Shown here one piece after another: positions 16,085 to 25,606 of a stretch of DNA of 64,000 nt (the first letter of the stretch is position 1; each line of letters begins with the position of its first letter). The stretch comes from Shewanella sp. KX20019. Its GTDB lineage: Bacteria; Pseudomonadota; Gammaproteobacteria; Enterobacterales; Shewanellaceae. Below the pieces are notes generated by a model. It made no database searches and had not been told where the DNA came from. It saw only the letters and a program-made list of their open reading frames with translations. Position numbers and translations under genes: made by a program. The stretch spans positions 1,240,001 through 1,304,000 of the forward strand of contig NZ_CP068437.1 of assembly GCF_016757755.1 (NCBI RefSeq). Reading direction: 5' to 3'.

Positions 16085-16942
16085 TTAGGACTGCTTTTTT
16101 AATACTTCATCTATGTCGGCGGCGCTGTGTCGCTCAGTGAGCTGTTGCCACTCTTCACCCCAAGAGCAGTTGACGATTCGACCACGTTTAACAGCTTGGC
16201 GTTCACTTATCTGCTTAGCCCAGCGTTGCAGGTGAGTGTAGCTCGTGACGTCTAGGAATTCGGCAGCATCATAAAGTTTACCGAGCACTAGGTTACCGTA
16301 CCAAGGCCAAATTGCCATATCAGCGATGCTGTACTCTTTACCCGCTATGTATTCATTATTTGCCAATTGCTTATCAAGCACATCTAACTGACGCTTAGCT
16401 TCCATAGTAAAACGGTTGATTGGGTATTCAAATTTTTCAGGGGCATAGGCATAAAAATGGCCAAAGCCACCACCAAGGTAGGGCGCGGAGCCTTGCAGCC
16501 AAAACAGCCAGTTCATCGTTTCTGTACGTGCCGCCGTATCACTTGGCAGGAAGTAGCCAAACTTTTCCGCAAGGTAGAGTAGAATATTGCCCGACTCAAA
16601 TACTCTGATCGGGCTGTCGGCAGAATTATCAACTAATGCGGGAATTTTGGAGTTGGGGTTGATATCGACAAAGCCCGATGAAAACTGCTCGCTGTCGCCA
16701 ATGTTTATCAAGTATGCGTCGTACTCGGCCTCAGATACTCCTTTAGCTAGCAGCTCCTCGAGCATGATTGTCACTTTCTGACCGTTTGGCGTCGCTAAGG
16801 AGTGAAGCTGTATCGGATGTTTGCCTACAGGAAGTGCTTGCTGATATCTAGTGCCAGAATCGGGGCGATTGATGCTTGCCCACTCGCCGCCATTCTCGCT
16901 ATCCATTGTCCAAACTGTTGCTGGAGTATATTGCTTGCTCAT
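16085..16942 (-). CDS. yghU: YghU-type glutathione-dependent disulfide-bond oxidoreductase
   Basis: A 285-residue protein of the YghU/YfcG (Nu-class) glutathione transferase group. Its length matches E. coli YghU (288). It has the long N-terminal extension (Y-T-P-A-T-V-W-T) before the thioredoxin fold, then N-P-N-S-K-I-P-A-L, the F-E-S-G-N-I-L-L-Y-L glutathione site, and a C-terminal helical domain with A-P-Y-L-G-G-G-F-G-H-F. These enzymes reduce disulfides using two glutathiones rather than conjugating substrates. It is the last gene before a convergent partner and has no obvious operon mates. Confidence 0.92.
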   Translation of the reverse strand: MSKQYTPATVWTMDSENGGEWASINRPDSGTRYQQALPVGKHPIQLHSLATPNGQKVTIMLEELLAKGVSEAEYDAYLINIGDSEQFSSGFVDINPNSKIPALVDNSADSPIRVFESGNILLYLAEKFGYFLPSDTAARTETMNWLFWLQGSAPYLGGGFGHFYAYAPEKFEYPINRFTMEAKRQLDVLDKQLANNEYIAGKEYSIADMAIWPWYGNLVLGKLYDAAEFLDVTSYTHLQRWAKQISERQAVKRGRIVNCSWGEEWQQLTERHSAADIDEVLKKQS

Positions 16943-17131
16943 CTATTTTCCTGTCTTTCTAACTGTTAGTAGTTATCGATATGGGTATGATTTTGTCGAT
17001 TAAAACCTTTGTAGATAGAAGTATTGGTAATGAGAAAGTATTACATCGTATAAATTAACCTAACGCGCAGAGCGGGGTTATTAGTGCGGCAAGCTTTGGG
17101 GCAGAGATTGAGCGGTACGGTATAGCGGAGC

Positions 17132-17165
17132 AAAAAGAAGGCTTGATTAATCAAGCCTTCTTTTT
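17132..17165 (-). terminator. Terminator of the HAD phosphatase gene
   Basis: Aaaagaaggcttga, a ttaa loop and tcaagccttctttt form a perfect 14-bp stem with A/T runs at both sides. It can act on either strand and is the only strong terminator near the HAD phosphatase stop. Confidence 0.85.
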
Positions 17166-17232
17166 TGGATTAGCTACATTCGTACATTGGATCAACGATT
17201 GCGGAGTTACGGCGATAATAAGTCACGGCGTA

Positions 17233-18237
17233 TTATTTCGCTGGAGTGTAAATGGTGCACCAGTCATTTTTCATGTCAATCAAATGCCAGTTGTCTTTTT
17301 GTTTAGCTTCATCTAACGCCTTGTCTAAACGACCGACCGAAGAGTCACGGTCATACTGCCATTCACGTTCGCTATCAGTATGATGCACTATCATTGCCAT
17401 ACTCGGGTTATTCTGGCTGGTACTCCATTGCAACATAGCGTGGTCTCCATCGGAGTTACCAACCGCGAGTATTGGCTTTTTACCAATAATACGTTGAATA
17501 TTTTCGACCTTTACCTGCTTATCATTGTTAGACACTAGCGTGCCATTTTTTACTAGCAGAGTATTACCGTCGAGTTTCACCATGTCATAGCCAAAGCTAC
17601 TGCCAATGACATTCTCTGCTGGTATGCCATAAGCCTGCTCTGTCCATGCCCGCATGAAATCAGTGCCGCCACCGGATACGATATAGTTGCTAAAACCATT
17701 TTCTTTTAAGTAAGCCAACATCTCTTTCATCGGCTGGTAGGTCAAATCAATGTAGCTACGGTTAAAGCGCTGATCTTTACTCTTGGTTACCCAGGTGTGC
17801 ACTATCTGTTGAAACGCCTCAACGGTTACTCCTGAATGTGTCGCTTGCAGTAGCTCGAGTAATGCATGGTGGTCAGCTTTCATTAGAGACTCCATGTCGT
17901 CTTCGAGTACCCATTTAAAAGGCGTTTGGGTCTTCCATTCAGGATGATTTTTTGCCAGCCCTTTAATCTGTTCAATGGTAAATACCAACTGGTAATACAT
18001 AGGTTTCTCTGACCATAAGGTACCGTCGTTATCAAATACCGCAATGCGATCTTTTGCGGCGACATACTGCGGGCTCTCAGGGTTAGTGACCTCCTTTACA
18101 AAAGCTTCAATTGCGCTGCGACGCTCGCTTTGTGCCCATGAGGTTAGGGCATTGTCATTTGACTGGCAACTCAACGCTAGCGCTGGAGCAGAAGAGAGTG
18201 CTAGCATAACAAGCAAAGATAGAGATTGAAGTTTCAT
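17233..18237 (-). CDS. Periplasmic HAD-family phosphatase
   Basis: A 334-residue secreted phosphatase. Residues 1-22 are a Sec signal peptide ending A-P-A-L-A. HAD motif I is F-D-N-D-G-T at about 67-72, with the nucleophile and acid/base aspartates. Motif II is V-S-G-G-G, and the acidic motif is V-G-N-S-D-G-D near residue 260. The fold is of the phosphoserine-phosphatase type (HAD-IB-like cap). Homologues are annotated as haloacid dehalogenase-like hydrolases, and the substrate is not known. It stands alone. W-C at the C-terminus and C24 near the mature N-terminus could pair as a disulfide. Confidence 0.85.
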   Translation of the reverse strand: MKLQSLSLLVMLALSSAPALALSCQSNDNALTSWAQSERRSAIEAFVKEVTNPESPQYVAAKDRIAVFDNDGTLWSEKPMYYQLVFTIEQIKGLAKNHPEWKTQTPFKWVLEDDMESLMKADHHALLELLQATHSGVTVEAFQQIVHTWVTKSKDQRFNRSYIDLTYQPMKEMLAYLKENGFSNYIVSGGGTDFMRAWTEQAYGIPAENVIGSSFGYDMVKLDGNTLLVKNGTLVSNNDKQVKVENIQRIIGKKPILAVGNSDGDHAMLQWSTSQNNPSMAMIVHHTDSEREWQYDRDSSVGRLDKALDEAKQKDNWHLIDMKNDWCTIYTPAK

Positions 18238-18501
18238 AACGTAACCCTTTAGTTTGATAGACGTTCAGTTAAACAAAAAAAGCAGCTAAAAATAACAGGT
18301 AAAAACACTAGTTTGTGAAGAAACTAAAGCTCTAAATCGGAATAAAATCAAGTAGCTCAGCAGCTTTACGTCAAACTCTGCCGCCATTCTTAGCTAACTA
18401 AGTTCAAATTCAGCGTTAGTAGCGTTAAAATAGTCACCATATTGCAGTATATCTATGGGCGTGAGCTCCGTTATCTGCGCAAAAATCAAGAGAGTATAAA
18501 G

Positions 18502-18750
18502 ATGAGTGATGAACAGAATATTATCGATAGCTTAGCTAAACTAGAGCAGTTTTTGCTGTCAGTAGAAAACGGCGGATTAGGTTTAGTGGGTGTCGAAGGG
18601 GTTGGAATGGCCACCAACAATAGCGATGGTCGTCATTTTGTTGCTGTTTTTGATAGTCACCACAAGTTACTGCATGCGCGCTGGATAACTGATGAAATTT
18701 TCGCAACGGGCAAAGAGATGGTTCGCACTGGTGTAAAGGGCAAGCATTAG
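18502..18750 (+). CDS. Conserved small hypothetical protein (82 aa)
   Basis: An 82-residue soluble protein starting M-S-D-E-Q-N-I-I-D-S. The frame is open for 20 codons upstream, but no better start exists than the ATG at 18502. A repeated glycine/valine stretch (G-G-L-G-L-V-G-V-E-G-V-G-M-A) is followed by a beta-rich region (F-V-A-V-F-D-S-H-H-K-L-L). I do not recognise the family. A clear terminator follows, so it is probably a single-gene unit. Confidence 0.65.
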   Translation: MSDEQNIIDSLAKLEQFLLSVENGGLGLVGVEGVGMATNNSDGRHFVAVFDSHHKLLHARWITDEIFATGKEMVRTGVKGKH

Positions 18751-18784
18751 CCTTGCAGTTTATTTAACAGTAGGTCAGCTATTT

Positions 18785-18810
18785 AGCCCTGTTTATAAGC
18801 AGGGCTTTTT
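18785..18810 (+). terminator. Terminator of the small hypothetical gene
   Basis: Agccctg and cagggct with an 8-base loop, followed by tttt. Confidence 0.8.
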
Positions 18811-18817
18811 ATGGAAC

Positions 18818-19197
18818 GCTAATTGGCCACTCAAGTGGGGGGGATATTGGCGCTATATACCATGTTTAGTAAGCCGCAGCTATTTAATAACTATTTAGCC
18901 ATTAGTCCTAATGGTTGGTGGAGTCATAAAGAGATGGTTGGGAGTATCACTGGATTGACAGATGTTGACCGTCCGCTGTGAGCGGCTCTTTTTATCGGTA
19001 GCAGGCGAGGGCGGTCGTTTTACTCTGTCACTTTGACTTATTAGCAAGTATGGAACAGCAACCGCAACCGCCAGCACATCTTGAATGGCAATTTGAACAC
19101 TACCCTGAACGTTCACATATGTCGGGGAACTTGCCTGCCAGTACTGACGGTTTGGAGTCCCTATTTAGTGAGTCTAAAGTGATTGATACTGCGTAAT
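18818..19197 (+). pseudogene. Decayed alpha/beta-hydrolase esterase gene
   Basis: The plus strand carries pieces of one esterase in shifting frames. The nucleophile elbow L-I-G-H-S-S-G-G is at about 18822-18845. After a one-base shift come A-L-Y-T-M-F-S-K-P-Q-L-F and Y-L-A-I-S-P-N-G-W-W. A stop follows R-P-L, then R-L-F-L-S-V-A-G-E-G-G-R in a new reading. The last piece, L-E-W-Q-F-E-H-Y-P-E-R-S-H, holds the expected C-terminal histidine region. The order matches IroE/Fes-like serine esterases. The N-terminal half is missing, so this is a truncated and frameshifted relic. Confidence 0.75.
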
Positions 19198-19394
19198 AAT
19201 CTAGTCAATAGTTCTGCCATTGCTCAGCGGTCTAAGTCTTGTTTAAACTACTTCTAATTCCCACTGAAAACACAGTGCATGCCGGAGAATGGGGATGGAA
19301 GCCTAAAGCGTTTGAAGCTTGCCAGTGGTTAATGGAATTAACTCAAGCTATAACCTATGGTTTAAGGACACATATTCGTTAGGATGACGTAAAC

Positions 19395-21815
19395 ATGTTT
19401 AAACAGGGACGTTGGTCAATTAAGCATTTCTTGCTCGCTGGTAGTGTATCGATTTTTGTCTTACTTGCTGCTGATATTTTGATGACGCATTACGTAGCAA
19501 ATACTAAATTGGCGCTTTTTGAACTCGAGAGTAAAGTGGCAATATCATCTAATACCTTACTGATGATCCGCCGCCATGAAAAAGACTTTTTAAGCCGCCA
19601 TAACACCAAGTACATAGAGTTAATTCAAACGGAAAAGGAGGATTTGGAGCAGCAGTTAACCGAAATTAATAAATTGCTAATTAAAAGTGATTTAGACATT
19701 ATCTATGATAATCATCAAACCTTAAAACAGCTCGATAGCTATGTTGATAACCTTGCGCTGTTAACAGATGAAGTGTTAAGCATACGCGGTACAGGGGACG
19801 CCGTTGGGTTTGCGATGGCTCTGGAGCAGCACTCCAGCCAGTTACAATCTGAAGCGAATCGTTTAAAAGCCCCTCAGTTAGTAGACCTGATGATTGACAA
19901 TCAACAAGATATTTTCAACTTCTTTGCTCGCCATGACACATTATTACTGCCGAACATTGCTGAGCAGTTTAGTAACATTGAGCAGAATATTAAAAACCAA
20001 ACTCAGGCTTCAGGTTCGCTGCTTCAGGCATTTTTAGCCTTTGAACAAGCATTTTACCGTTTACAGGCCTCAAGTGAGCGTCGTGGTTATTCTGAATCCT
20101 TAGGTTATCACGGTGAGCTTAGACAAAGCGTGCATGATATTGAGGGTAGTCTCAATATGTTGTTCGGTAGTATCCCCACTAAAGTCGAGGCAAGTGTATC
20201 TGCTTTGGTTATGACACAGGCCATGGTGGAGGGCACTTTGACGCTCTTTATCATATTAATTCTCTTTTATATCTACTATGCAATTACGCGCATGGAGTCG
20301 GGCTTGATCACTGCCCGAGTCAAAGAGGAACGCGCCAATAAGGCCAAAAGTTCGTTTCTGGCTAACATGTCTCATGAGATAAGAACGCCGCTTAACGGTA
20401 TTATCGGCATGACTGAAATTCTAACTGATTCAAAGCTTTCAGCGATACAGAAAGATTACTTAGCCACCATTAACTCTTCATCTCAGACGCTATTGATGTT
20501 GATCAATGACATTCTTGATCTATCCAAAATTGAGTCGGGTCATTTAGAGATAAGCCCGCATACCTGTGCGATCAAAGAGGTGATATATGACACTGCAGCG
20601 TTAATCGCTCCCAAGGCACAGCAGAAAAGTATCGCGCTTAGAATCAGTATCGATAGTAATATTCCTAGTTACATCAGAGCCGATGAGCAAAAGTTACGGC
20701 AGATCATGATGAACCTGGCTTCTAATGCCATTAAGTTCACTGCTTCAGGTTCCGTGACATTTAAATTACAGATAGAAACACAAACCGAACAGACTATAGG
20801 GTTACTTTTTTCTGTTAAAGACACTGGTGTTGGCATAGATGAAAGCAAGCACAAGCAAATTTTTGAAGAGTTTCAACAGGAGGATAGCAATACATCAGTT
20901 GAGTTTGGGGGCACTGGATTAGGCTTATCAATTTCAACTAGAATGGTGAAGATGATGGGCGGCGAAATAGCCATTAACTCATCCAAAGGGGTTGGCAGTG
21001 AGTTTTTCTTCTCGTTGCGCTTCGCGCGACAAACTGAAGGAGAGAGGGGAGCGCAGCCTGTGTCCCAGCATTTAATTTATTGTGCTAGACAGCATAGTCC
21101 GCTATTAATACAGAATATTATCGGTTTACATCATCAACTGGATAAAACCCATCAAGTGGATGAAATCGTGCCGTTGATTACGCCAACAAGTGTGCTGGTG
21201 TTTAATGCTGAAGATATTAAAGACAAACAGGCATTTGTAGCCAGTGTGGCGGACTTTTCAGGTACGCCGATTCTTATTTCACGTTCGAACAATACCGAAA
21301 AAGATGATTTCGGCGAGCTTGTGGCGGGTTACATCACCATACCATTGCTAGGAATGCGCTTAGATACCTTAATTAAGTCAGTGGCACATCGTCATGAGAG
21401 TAAGGATATTCTCCCGCCAATAAAGGAGGAGCGTGATGATAACAAGATGGTGCTGGTGGTTGAAGATAATAAAGTAAACCAACAAGTTGTTGCCATCAAC
21501 TTGAAAAAGCTCAAAATGCCGCATTTAATCGCTAATGATGGCAAGGAAGCGTTAGAGCATTATAAACGCCATATAGGCAACTTCTCGGTGATCTTAATGG
21601 ATTGCATGATGCCAGTGATGGACGGGTTTGAAGCGACAAAGGCAATTAGATTGTTTGAGCAGGAGGAGGATGCCAAGCGAGTTAGAATTATCGCACTAAC
21701 AGCATCTATTCTTGATGATGATATTCAAAAGTGTTTTGACTCGGGTATGGATGATTACTTGCCAAAACCGTTCAAGAGAGAAGTACTGGTCGATAAGTTA
21801 GCTAAGCTACATTAA
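19395..21815 (+). CDS. Membrane hybrid histidine kinase
   Basis: An 806-residue hybrid sensor kinase. A transmembrane helix lies at about residues 12-30 and a helical periplasmic sensor of about 240 residues at 31-275, with a second helix at about 275-297. The phospho-acceptor is His327 in M-S-H-E-I-R-T-P-L-N-G-I-I-G-M. The ATPase domain has N-L-A-S-N-A-I-K-F, D-T-G-V-G-I and G-T-G-L-G-L-S-I. A degenerate receiver-like spacer (about 555-670) precedes a true C-terminal receiver with Asp736 (L-M-D-C-M-M-P) and the lysine in L-P-K-P. There is no Hpt domain in the protein and no regulator gene beside it, so it must pass phosphate to a partner elsewhere. Confidence 0.92.
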   Translation: MFKQGRWSIKHFLLAGSVSIFVLLAADILMTHYVANTKLALFELESKVAISSNTLLMIRRHEKDFLSRHNTKYIELIQTEKEDLEQQLTEINKLLIKSDLDIIYDNHQTLKQLDSYVDNLALLTDEVLSIRGTGDAVGFAMALEQHSSQLQSEANRLKAPQLVDLMIDNQQDIFNFFARHDTLLLPNIAEQFSNIEQNIKNQTQASGSLLQAFLAFEQAFYRLQASSERRGYSESLGYHGELRQSVHDIEGSLNMLFGSIPTKVEASVSALVMTQAMVEGTLTLFIILILFYIYYAITRMESGLITARVKEERANKAKSSFLANMSHEIRTPLNGIIGMTEILTDSKLSAIQKDYLATINSSSQTLLMLINDILDLSKIESGHLEISPHTCAIKEVIYDTAALIAPKAQQKSIALRISIDSNIPSYIRADEQKLRQIMMNLASNAIKFTASGSVTFKLQIETQTEQTIGLLFSVKDTGVGIDESKHKQIFEEFQQEDSNTSVEFGGTGLGLSISTRMVKMMGGEIAINSSKGVGSEFFFSLRFARQTEGERGAQPVSQHLIYCARQHSPLLIQNIIGLHHQLDKTHQVDEIVPLITPTSVLVFNAEDIKDKQAFVASVADFSGTPILISRSNNTEKDDFGELVAGYITIPLLGMRLDTLIKSVAHRHESKDILPPIKEERDDNKMVLVVEDNKVNQQVVAINLKKLKMPHLIANDGKEALEHYKRHIGNFSVILMDCMMPVMDGFEATKAIRLFEQEEDAKRVRIIALTASILDDDIQKCFDSGMDDYLPKPFKREVLVDKLAKLH

Positions 21816-21860
21816 AGGGTGAGTGCCAATAGCTTTAACTTTTAATGATTGATAATAAAA

Positions 21861-21886
21861 TGCCAGTCAATTGCTGACTGGCATTA
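21861..21886 (+). terminator. Hairpin after the hybrid kinase
   Basis: Tgccagtca and tgactggca form a perfect 9-bp stem with a 5-base loop, followed by an AT-rich ttattgcttt. Confidence 0.6.
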
Positions 21887-21943
21887 TTGCTTTGATTAAG
21901 TGTTAACAGTCGCTCTGTTAACTCACCGCTTAAAAGCTGAGTG

Positions 21944-24013
21944 TTACCAAATACGTACCCGCTCATCTTCTGCTAAATAAAGCGCATCACCTGGTTTAAC
22001 ATCAAAGGCTTTATACCAAGCATCGTGATTACGCGGTGCTTGGGCGCGATAGCGTCCTGGAGCATGTGTACCAGCACGAAGCTGATTTAGCATGCTTTGC
22101 TCGGTGCGTTTCTCTTTCCAGACTTGTGCCCAAGCAAGGAAGAAACGTTGATCGCCTGTGACGCCATCAATCACAGGAGCTTCTTTGCCGTTAAGGCTGA
22201 GCTTGTATGCATGGTAAGCCATCGATAGACCACCCACATCACCAATGTTTTCACCTAGACTGTTGCGGCCATTAACGAAGTTTTCAGGGATTGGCTCGTA
22301 CTTATTGTACTGAGCTGCTAGCTGATCGGCTTTAGCGTCAAATGCGGCGCGGTCAGCATCAGTCCACCAGTTTCTCTGAATACCGTTAGCGTCAGATTTT
22401 GAGCCTTGATCATCAAAACCGTGGCCCATTTCATGGCCGATAACCGCACCAATACCGCCATAGTTTACCGCGGCATCGGCATTAGGATCGAAGAACGGAG
22501 GTTGTAGAATCGCGGCTGGAAATACAATTTCATTAAATGAGCTATTGTAATAAGCGTTAACACGTTGCGGTGTCATGCCCCAGCGATTACGATCGGTTTT
22601 CTTCAGCTCTTTAGCCACACTGTCAGCTTTAAAGTACTGGCGTAGGTTGTGAAGATTACCCATTAGATCGGTCTTTGTGAGGGTTAAACCATCAAACTCT
22701 TGCCAAACATCAGGGTAACCAATTTTAGGGTTAAAAGCGGCCAGTTTTGCATGAGCGTTGACTTTCGTCTCTGCACCCATCCAGTCGAGATCATCAATAC
22801 GTTGGCCCATTGCGGTACGCAAGTTCTCAACAAGTACTGACATCTTTTGCTTAGATGATTCAGGGAAGTAGCGCTTCACATACACCTTGCCGATGGCAAA
22901 GCCCAATGACTGAGTGCCGGACATCTCTGATACAGCGCGTTTCCAACGAGGACGAGGCTCTTCCTGTCCGCTTAACTCTTTGCCATAAAAAGCAAAGTTA
23001 GCAGCGTAGATATCTTCTGACAAGAGATCAGCGTTATTGCTTATGGTGTGGAAGGTTAGGTAGTCTTGCCAAACCTTAAGTGACTCACTATTGACTAAGC
23101 CGATCATGGTTTTTACCGGCTCAGGCTGTGAGATATTCAACTGAGGAACACTATAGCCGGTTTGGGTAAAGTACAGATCCCAATCAAAGCCTGGGTATTG
23201 GGTGGTTAAGTCACTGCGCTTAACTTGGTTTAAGGTGAGATCGCGGTTACGACGTTTTTCTCGTGGCCATTGGCCTTCAGCCATTTTAGTCTCAAGTGCA
23301 ATTATGGCTTGTGCACGCGCTTCGCCATCTTTAACGCCAGCAAATGCCAGCATCTCGGCTATGTGCTTGACGTAAGCGGCACGGATTTTGACAAAACGCT
23401 CACTGTCTTCAAGGTAATATGAGCGGTCGGGTAAACCTAGGCCGCCAGCACCAATAGACATCTCATATTGATTTGGATCTAGACGGTTAAACCACATCCC
23501 ACCTGAGATAGGAGAGGTCGCCCCTGTAAGCCATGCTTGACCAAAAATCTTGGTCAGATCATCGGTACTATTGATTGCTGAGATCTGATCAAGGGTGCCT
23601 TGAATTGGGGTGATACCCAACTTGTTGATGGTATCTGTATCCATGTATGACTGGTAGAAGTCGGCAATTAGTTGCTCTTCAGGATTCAAGTCGTTGCGAC
23701 TGGCGATATCATCGATGATCTCTTTGACTTGCTTTTCACTGCGCTCAGCAAGACCGGTGAATGCACCATAGCGGGTCTTGTCTGCCGGCATTATATAGTT
23801 GTCATACCAAGTGCCGCTGGCGTACATAAAGAAGTCATCACCGGGTTTAACTTCTTCATTTCGCGCAGATAAATCAACGCCAAAGCTGCCGAGTTCGGCT
23901 TGGTCTGTTGCGGTTTTAGTGATTGTAGTGTCGTTGCTGTTGTTAACATCCGAAGTGCCGCAGCCGCCCAAAAAGGCAGTGGCTAGGGCAATAGCAATGA
24001 GTGATTTTTTCAT
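21944..24013 (-). CDS. pepO: M13-family metallopeptidase lipoprotein (PepO-like)
   Basis: A 689-residue zinc endopeptidase. I placed the start at the ATG at 24013, where a lipoprotein signal begins (M-K-K-S-L-I-A-I-A-L, lipobox L-G-G-C at residues 16-19) and aaggaag lies upstream. The longer 706-residue frame adds a non-secretory extension. The zinc site is V-I-G-H-E-M-G-H-G-F-D-D-Q-G (HExxH), with the third ligand in E-N-I-G-D-V-G-G-L. The C-terminal C-x-x-W of neprilysin is changed here. It is anchored in the periplasm or outer membrane and probably degrades peptides. It is a single-gene unit. Confidence 0.92.
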   Translation of the reverse strand: MKKSLIAIALATAFLGGCGTSDVNNSNDTTITKTATDQAELGSFGVDLSARNEEVKPGDDFFMYASGTWYDNYIMPADKTRYGAFTGLAERSEKQVKEIIDDIASRNDLNPEEQLIADFYQSYMDTDTINKLGITPIQGTLDQISAINSTDDLTKIFGQAWLTGATSPISGGMWFNRLDPNQYEMSIGAGGLGLPDRSYYLEDSERFVKIRAAYVKHIAEMLAFAGVKDGEARAQAIIALETKMAEGQWPREKRRNRDLTLNQVKRSDLTTQYPGFDWDLYFTQTGYSVPQLNISQPEPVKTMIGLVNSESLKVWQDYLTFHTISNNADLLSEDIYAANFAFYGKELSGQEEPRPRWKRAVSEMSGTQSLGFAIGKVYVKRYFPESSKQKMSVLVENLRTAMGQRIDDLDWMGAETKVNAHAKLAAFNPKIGYPDVWQEFDGLTLTKTDLMGNLHNLRQYFKADSVAKELKKTDRNRWGMTPQRVNAYYNSSFNEIVFPAAILQPPFFDPNADAAVNYGGIGAVIGHEMGHGFDDQGSKSDANGIQRNWWTDADRAAFDAKADQLAAQYNKYEPIPENFVNGRNSLGENIGDVGGLSMAYHAYKLSLNGKEAPVIDGVTGDQRFFLAWAQVWKEKRTEQSMLNQLRAGTHAPGRYRAQAPRNHDAWYKAFDVKPGDALYLAEDERVRIW

Positions 24014-24213
24014 TGTTTTATGCTCTTCCTTGTTGAAGTTATTATAATTTTTTAACGGCTCCATCTTCTAGCAGTGGCACAAAATGTCAACCATGTAATT
24101 GTTAGCAAAGTTTAGAGCGAGAAGGCTGGTGGGGGAGAGCAGTTTGCAAAGGCAGATGTTCCGCAACAGGGAAGCTGAATTAGCCGCCCTGTGCGATGAA
24201 TCAATACTCCAGC

Positions 24214-25269
24214 TTACTTACGAAATATACGGCGGTAGAATGTGATCGCACTAAACATTAATGCCATGCTGCCAATGAGTGATATCGACGTGATAAAGAC
24301 GACATAACTAAAGGGCATATTTAGCGCATCATGCAGTGGTCTCACAAAGCTGGCCACCCTACCAGAAAGTGGTCTGTCGCTATGCTTTAGTGCATCTTTA
24401 ATGGTGCCTTTTTCGAAATTCATCGTCATACGATCAGCTTCTCGTAACCACACATCAGTATGGCTATCGAACCGATAGCTATAGCTAGCGTCAGCAGGCT
24501 GTTCGCCCGCTTTTGGTTTTTTGCTGCGAGCTTTACTAATGGCGACTAACTGTGAGTCTGGCCATAGTGTTTGCGCGGTTTGCAACTGACTCTGCCAGTC
24601 CCTTGCTTGACTCTGTGGCAAGCTCATTTTTGTTTGTGGTGCAGATTTTAACGCGCCAGTCCATAAGCTCTTATAAGTGATTAAGAAACCACTCAGACAC
24701 AAGATGAACAGTGGAATGGAGATAAATAGACCAAGTTGAATATGGCTCTTAAGTAAGCTGCTTGAGCGACTATTTTTGGGAATGCTATGTTTTAAGCGAA
24801 ACCCTTTACGCACGCGCCACCAGAGGTAAATACCTACTAGGGTAATAGCGGCGCCAATCAGTGAAGCCCAGGCATTAAGGTATTTACCGAAGTCACCGAG
24901 TAGGAAGTTTCTATGCAGCCAAAAAACAGTACTGTACATAGGCACTTCAGAAAATTTGCGTACTGAAAGTTCATTTAACTCAGCATCCAGTGCGATACTC
25001 GTGCCTCTGGCTGCCGCTTGAATATACGGAGTATGTTCTGTTGGGAAGCGTACAGTGCTTATCTCTGGATAACGTTCAAATAAGCTGGCTGTGACCTCCG
25101 CTTTTTGCTCAATTGATAGCGGAGCATACTGCTGGCCTTTACTATCGAGGCGCTTTAGCATATCCATACTGCCAAGATAAACACCGGTTGTTAATACAAT
25201 TAGCATCGTGATACTAATCAAAAAACCAATCCAATTGTGGAACCATTTTAACGCTGAAACGACATTCAT
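24214..25269 (-). CDS. PepSY-associated membrane protein
   Basis: A 351-residue inner-membrane protein of the PepSY_TM family, with four hydrophobic segments at about residues 12-32, 135-152, 180-202 and 320-343. The early histidine in W-F-H-N-W-I-G and the W-L-H-R-N-F and P-L-H-D-A-L-N motifs are typical and may bind haem or metal. Relatives often sit beside TonB-dependent receptors and take part in iron or siderophore reduction. No receptor is adjacent here. The upstream 340 bp contain only a weak Fur-like AT palindrome near 25405. Confidence 0.85.
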   Translation of the reverse strand: MNVVSALKWFHNWIGFLISITMLIVLTTGVYLGSMDMLKRLDSKGQQYAPLSIEQKAEVTASLFERYPEISTVRFPTEHTPYIQAAARGTSIALDAELNELSVRKFSEVPMYSTVFWLHRNFLLGDFGKYLNAWASLIGAAITLVGIYLWWRVRKGFRLKHSIPKNSRSSSLLKSHIQLGLFISIPLFILCLSGFLITYKSLWTGALKSAPQTKMSLPQSQARDWQSQLQTAQTLWPDSQLVAISKARSKKPKAGEQPADASYSYRFDSHTDVWLREADRMTMNFEKGTIKDALKHSDRPLSGRVASFVRPLHDALNMPFSYVVFITSISLIGSMALMFSAITFYRRIFRK

Positions 25270-25606
25270 TATAGTGCTCTCAAATCGGTCTGAGCAAACA
25301 ATACGCTCAAGACATCTATGGTTGTCAGCTTACCTTTGGTTGTAGAAACAGCTTGATTTTTATCTGATTTTGTACCAAAAAAGCAAGTAAGCCTTGAAGG
25401 TGCGAATAATAATTAATCTCACTAACAAGTTCAATTAAAGAAGTGTAAAGGCGCGTGATATAGCTAGCAGTTTGCATGATTAACATTGAAGAGGAGATTG
25501 ATATCAGAGAGATTGCTCTAGAAAGCGTTTTTTTAAGGCGTAAAAGCCGCTGCTAAAAGTAATAAGCAGCGGTGTTATTTATGAGTTATGGAGGCTCTTG
25601 TAGAGC
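25270..25606. other. Intergenic region upstream of the PepSY gene
   Basis: No gene. It holds a weak Fur-like palindrome near 25405 (gaataataattaatc), the likely promoter of the PepSY gene, and a hairpin at 25547-25572 that serves the nitroreductase gene. Confidence 0.35.
25547..25572 (-). terminator. Terminator of the nitroreductase gene
   Basis: Read on the minus strand, ccgctgct and agcagcgg form an 8-bp stem, followed by ttttacgcc. It lies about 35 bp after the nitroreductase stop. Confidence 0.65.
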
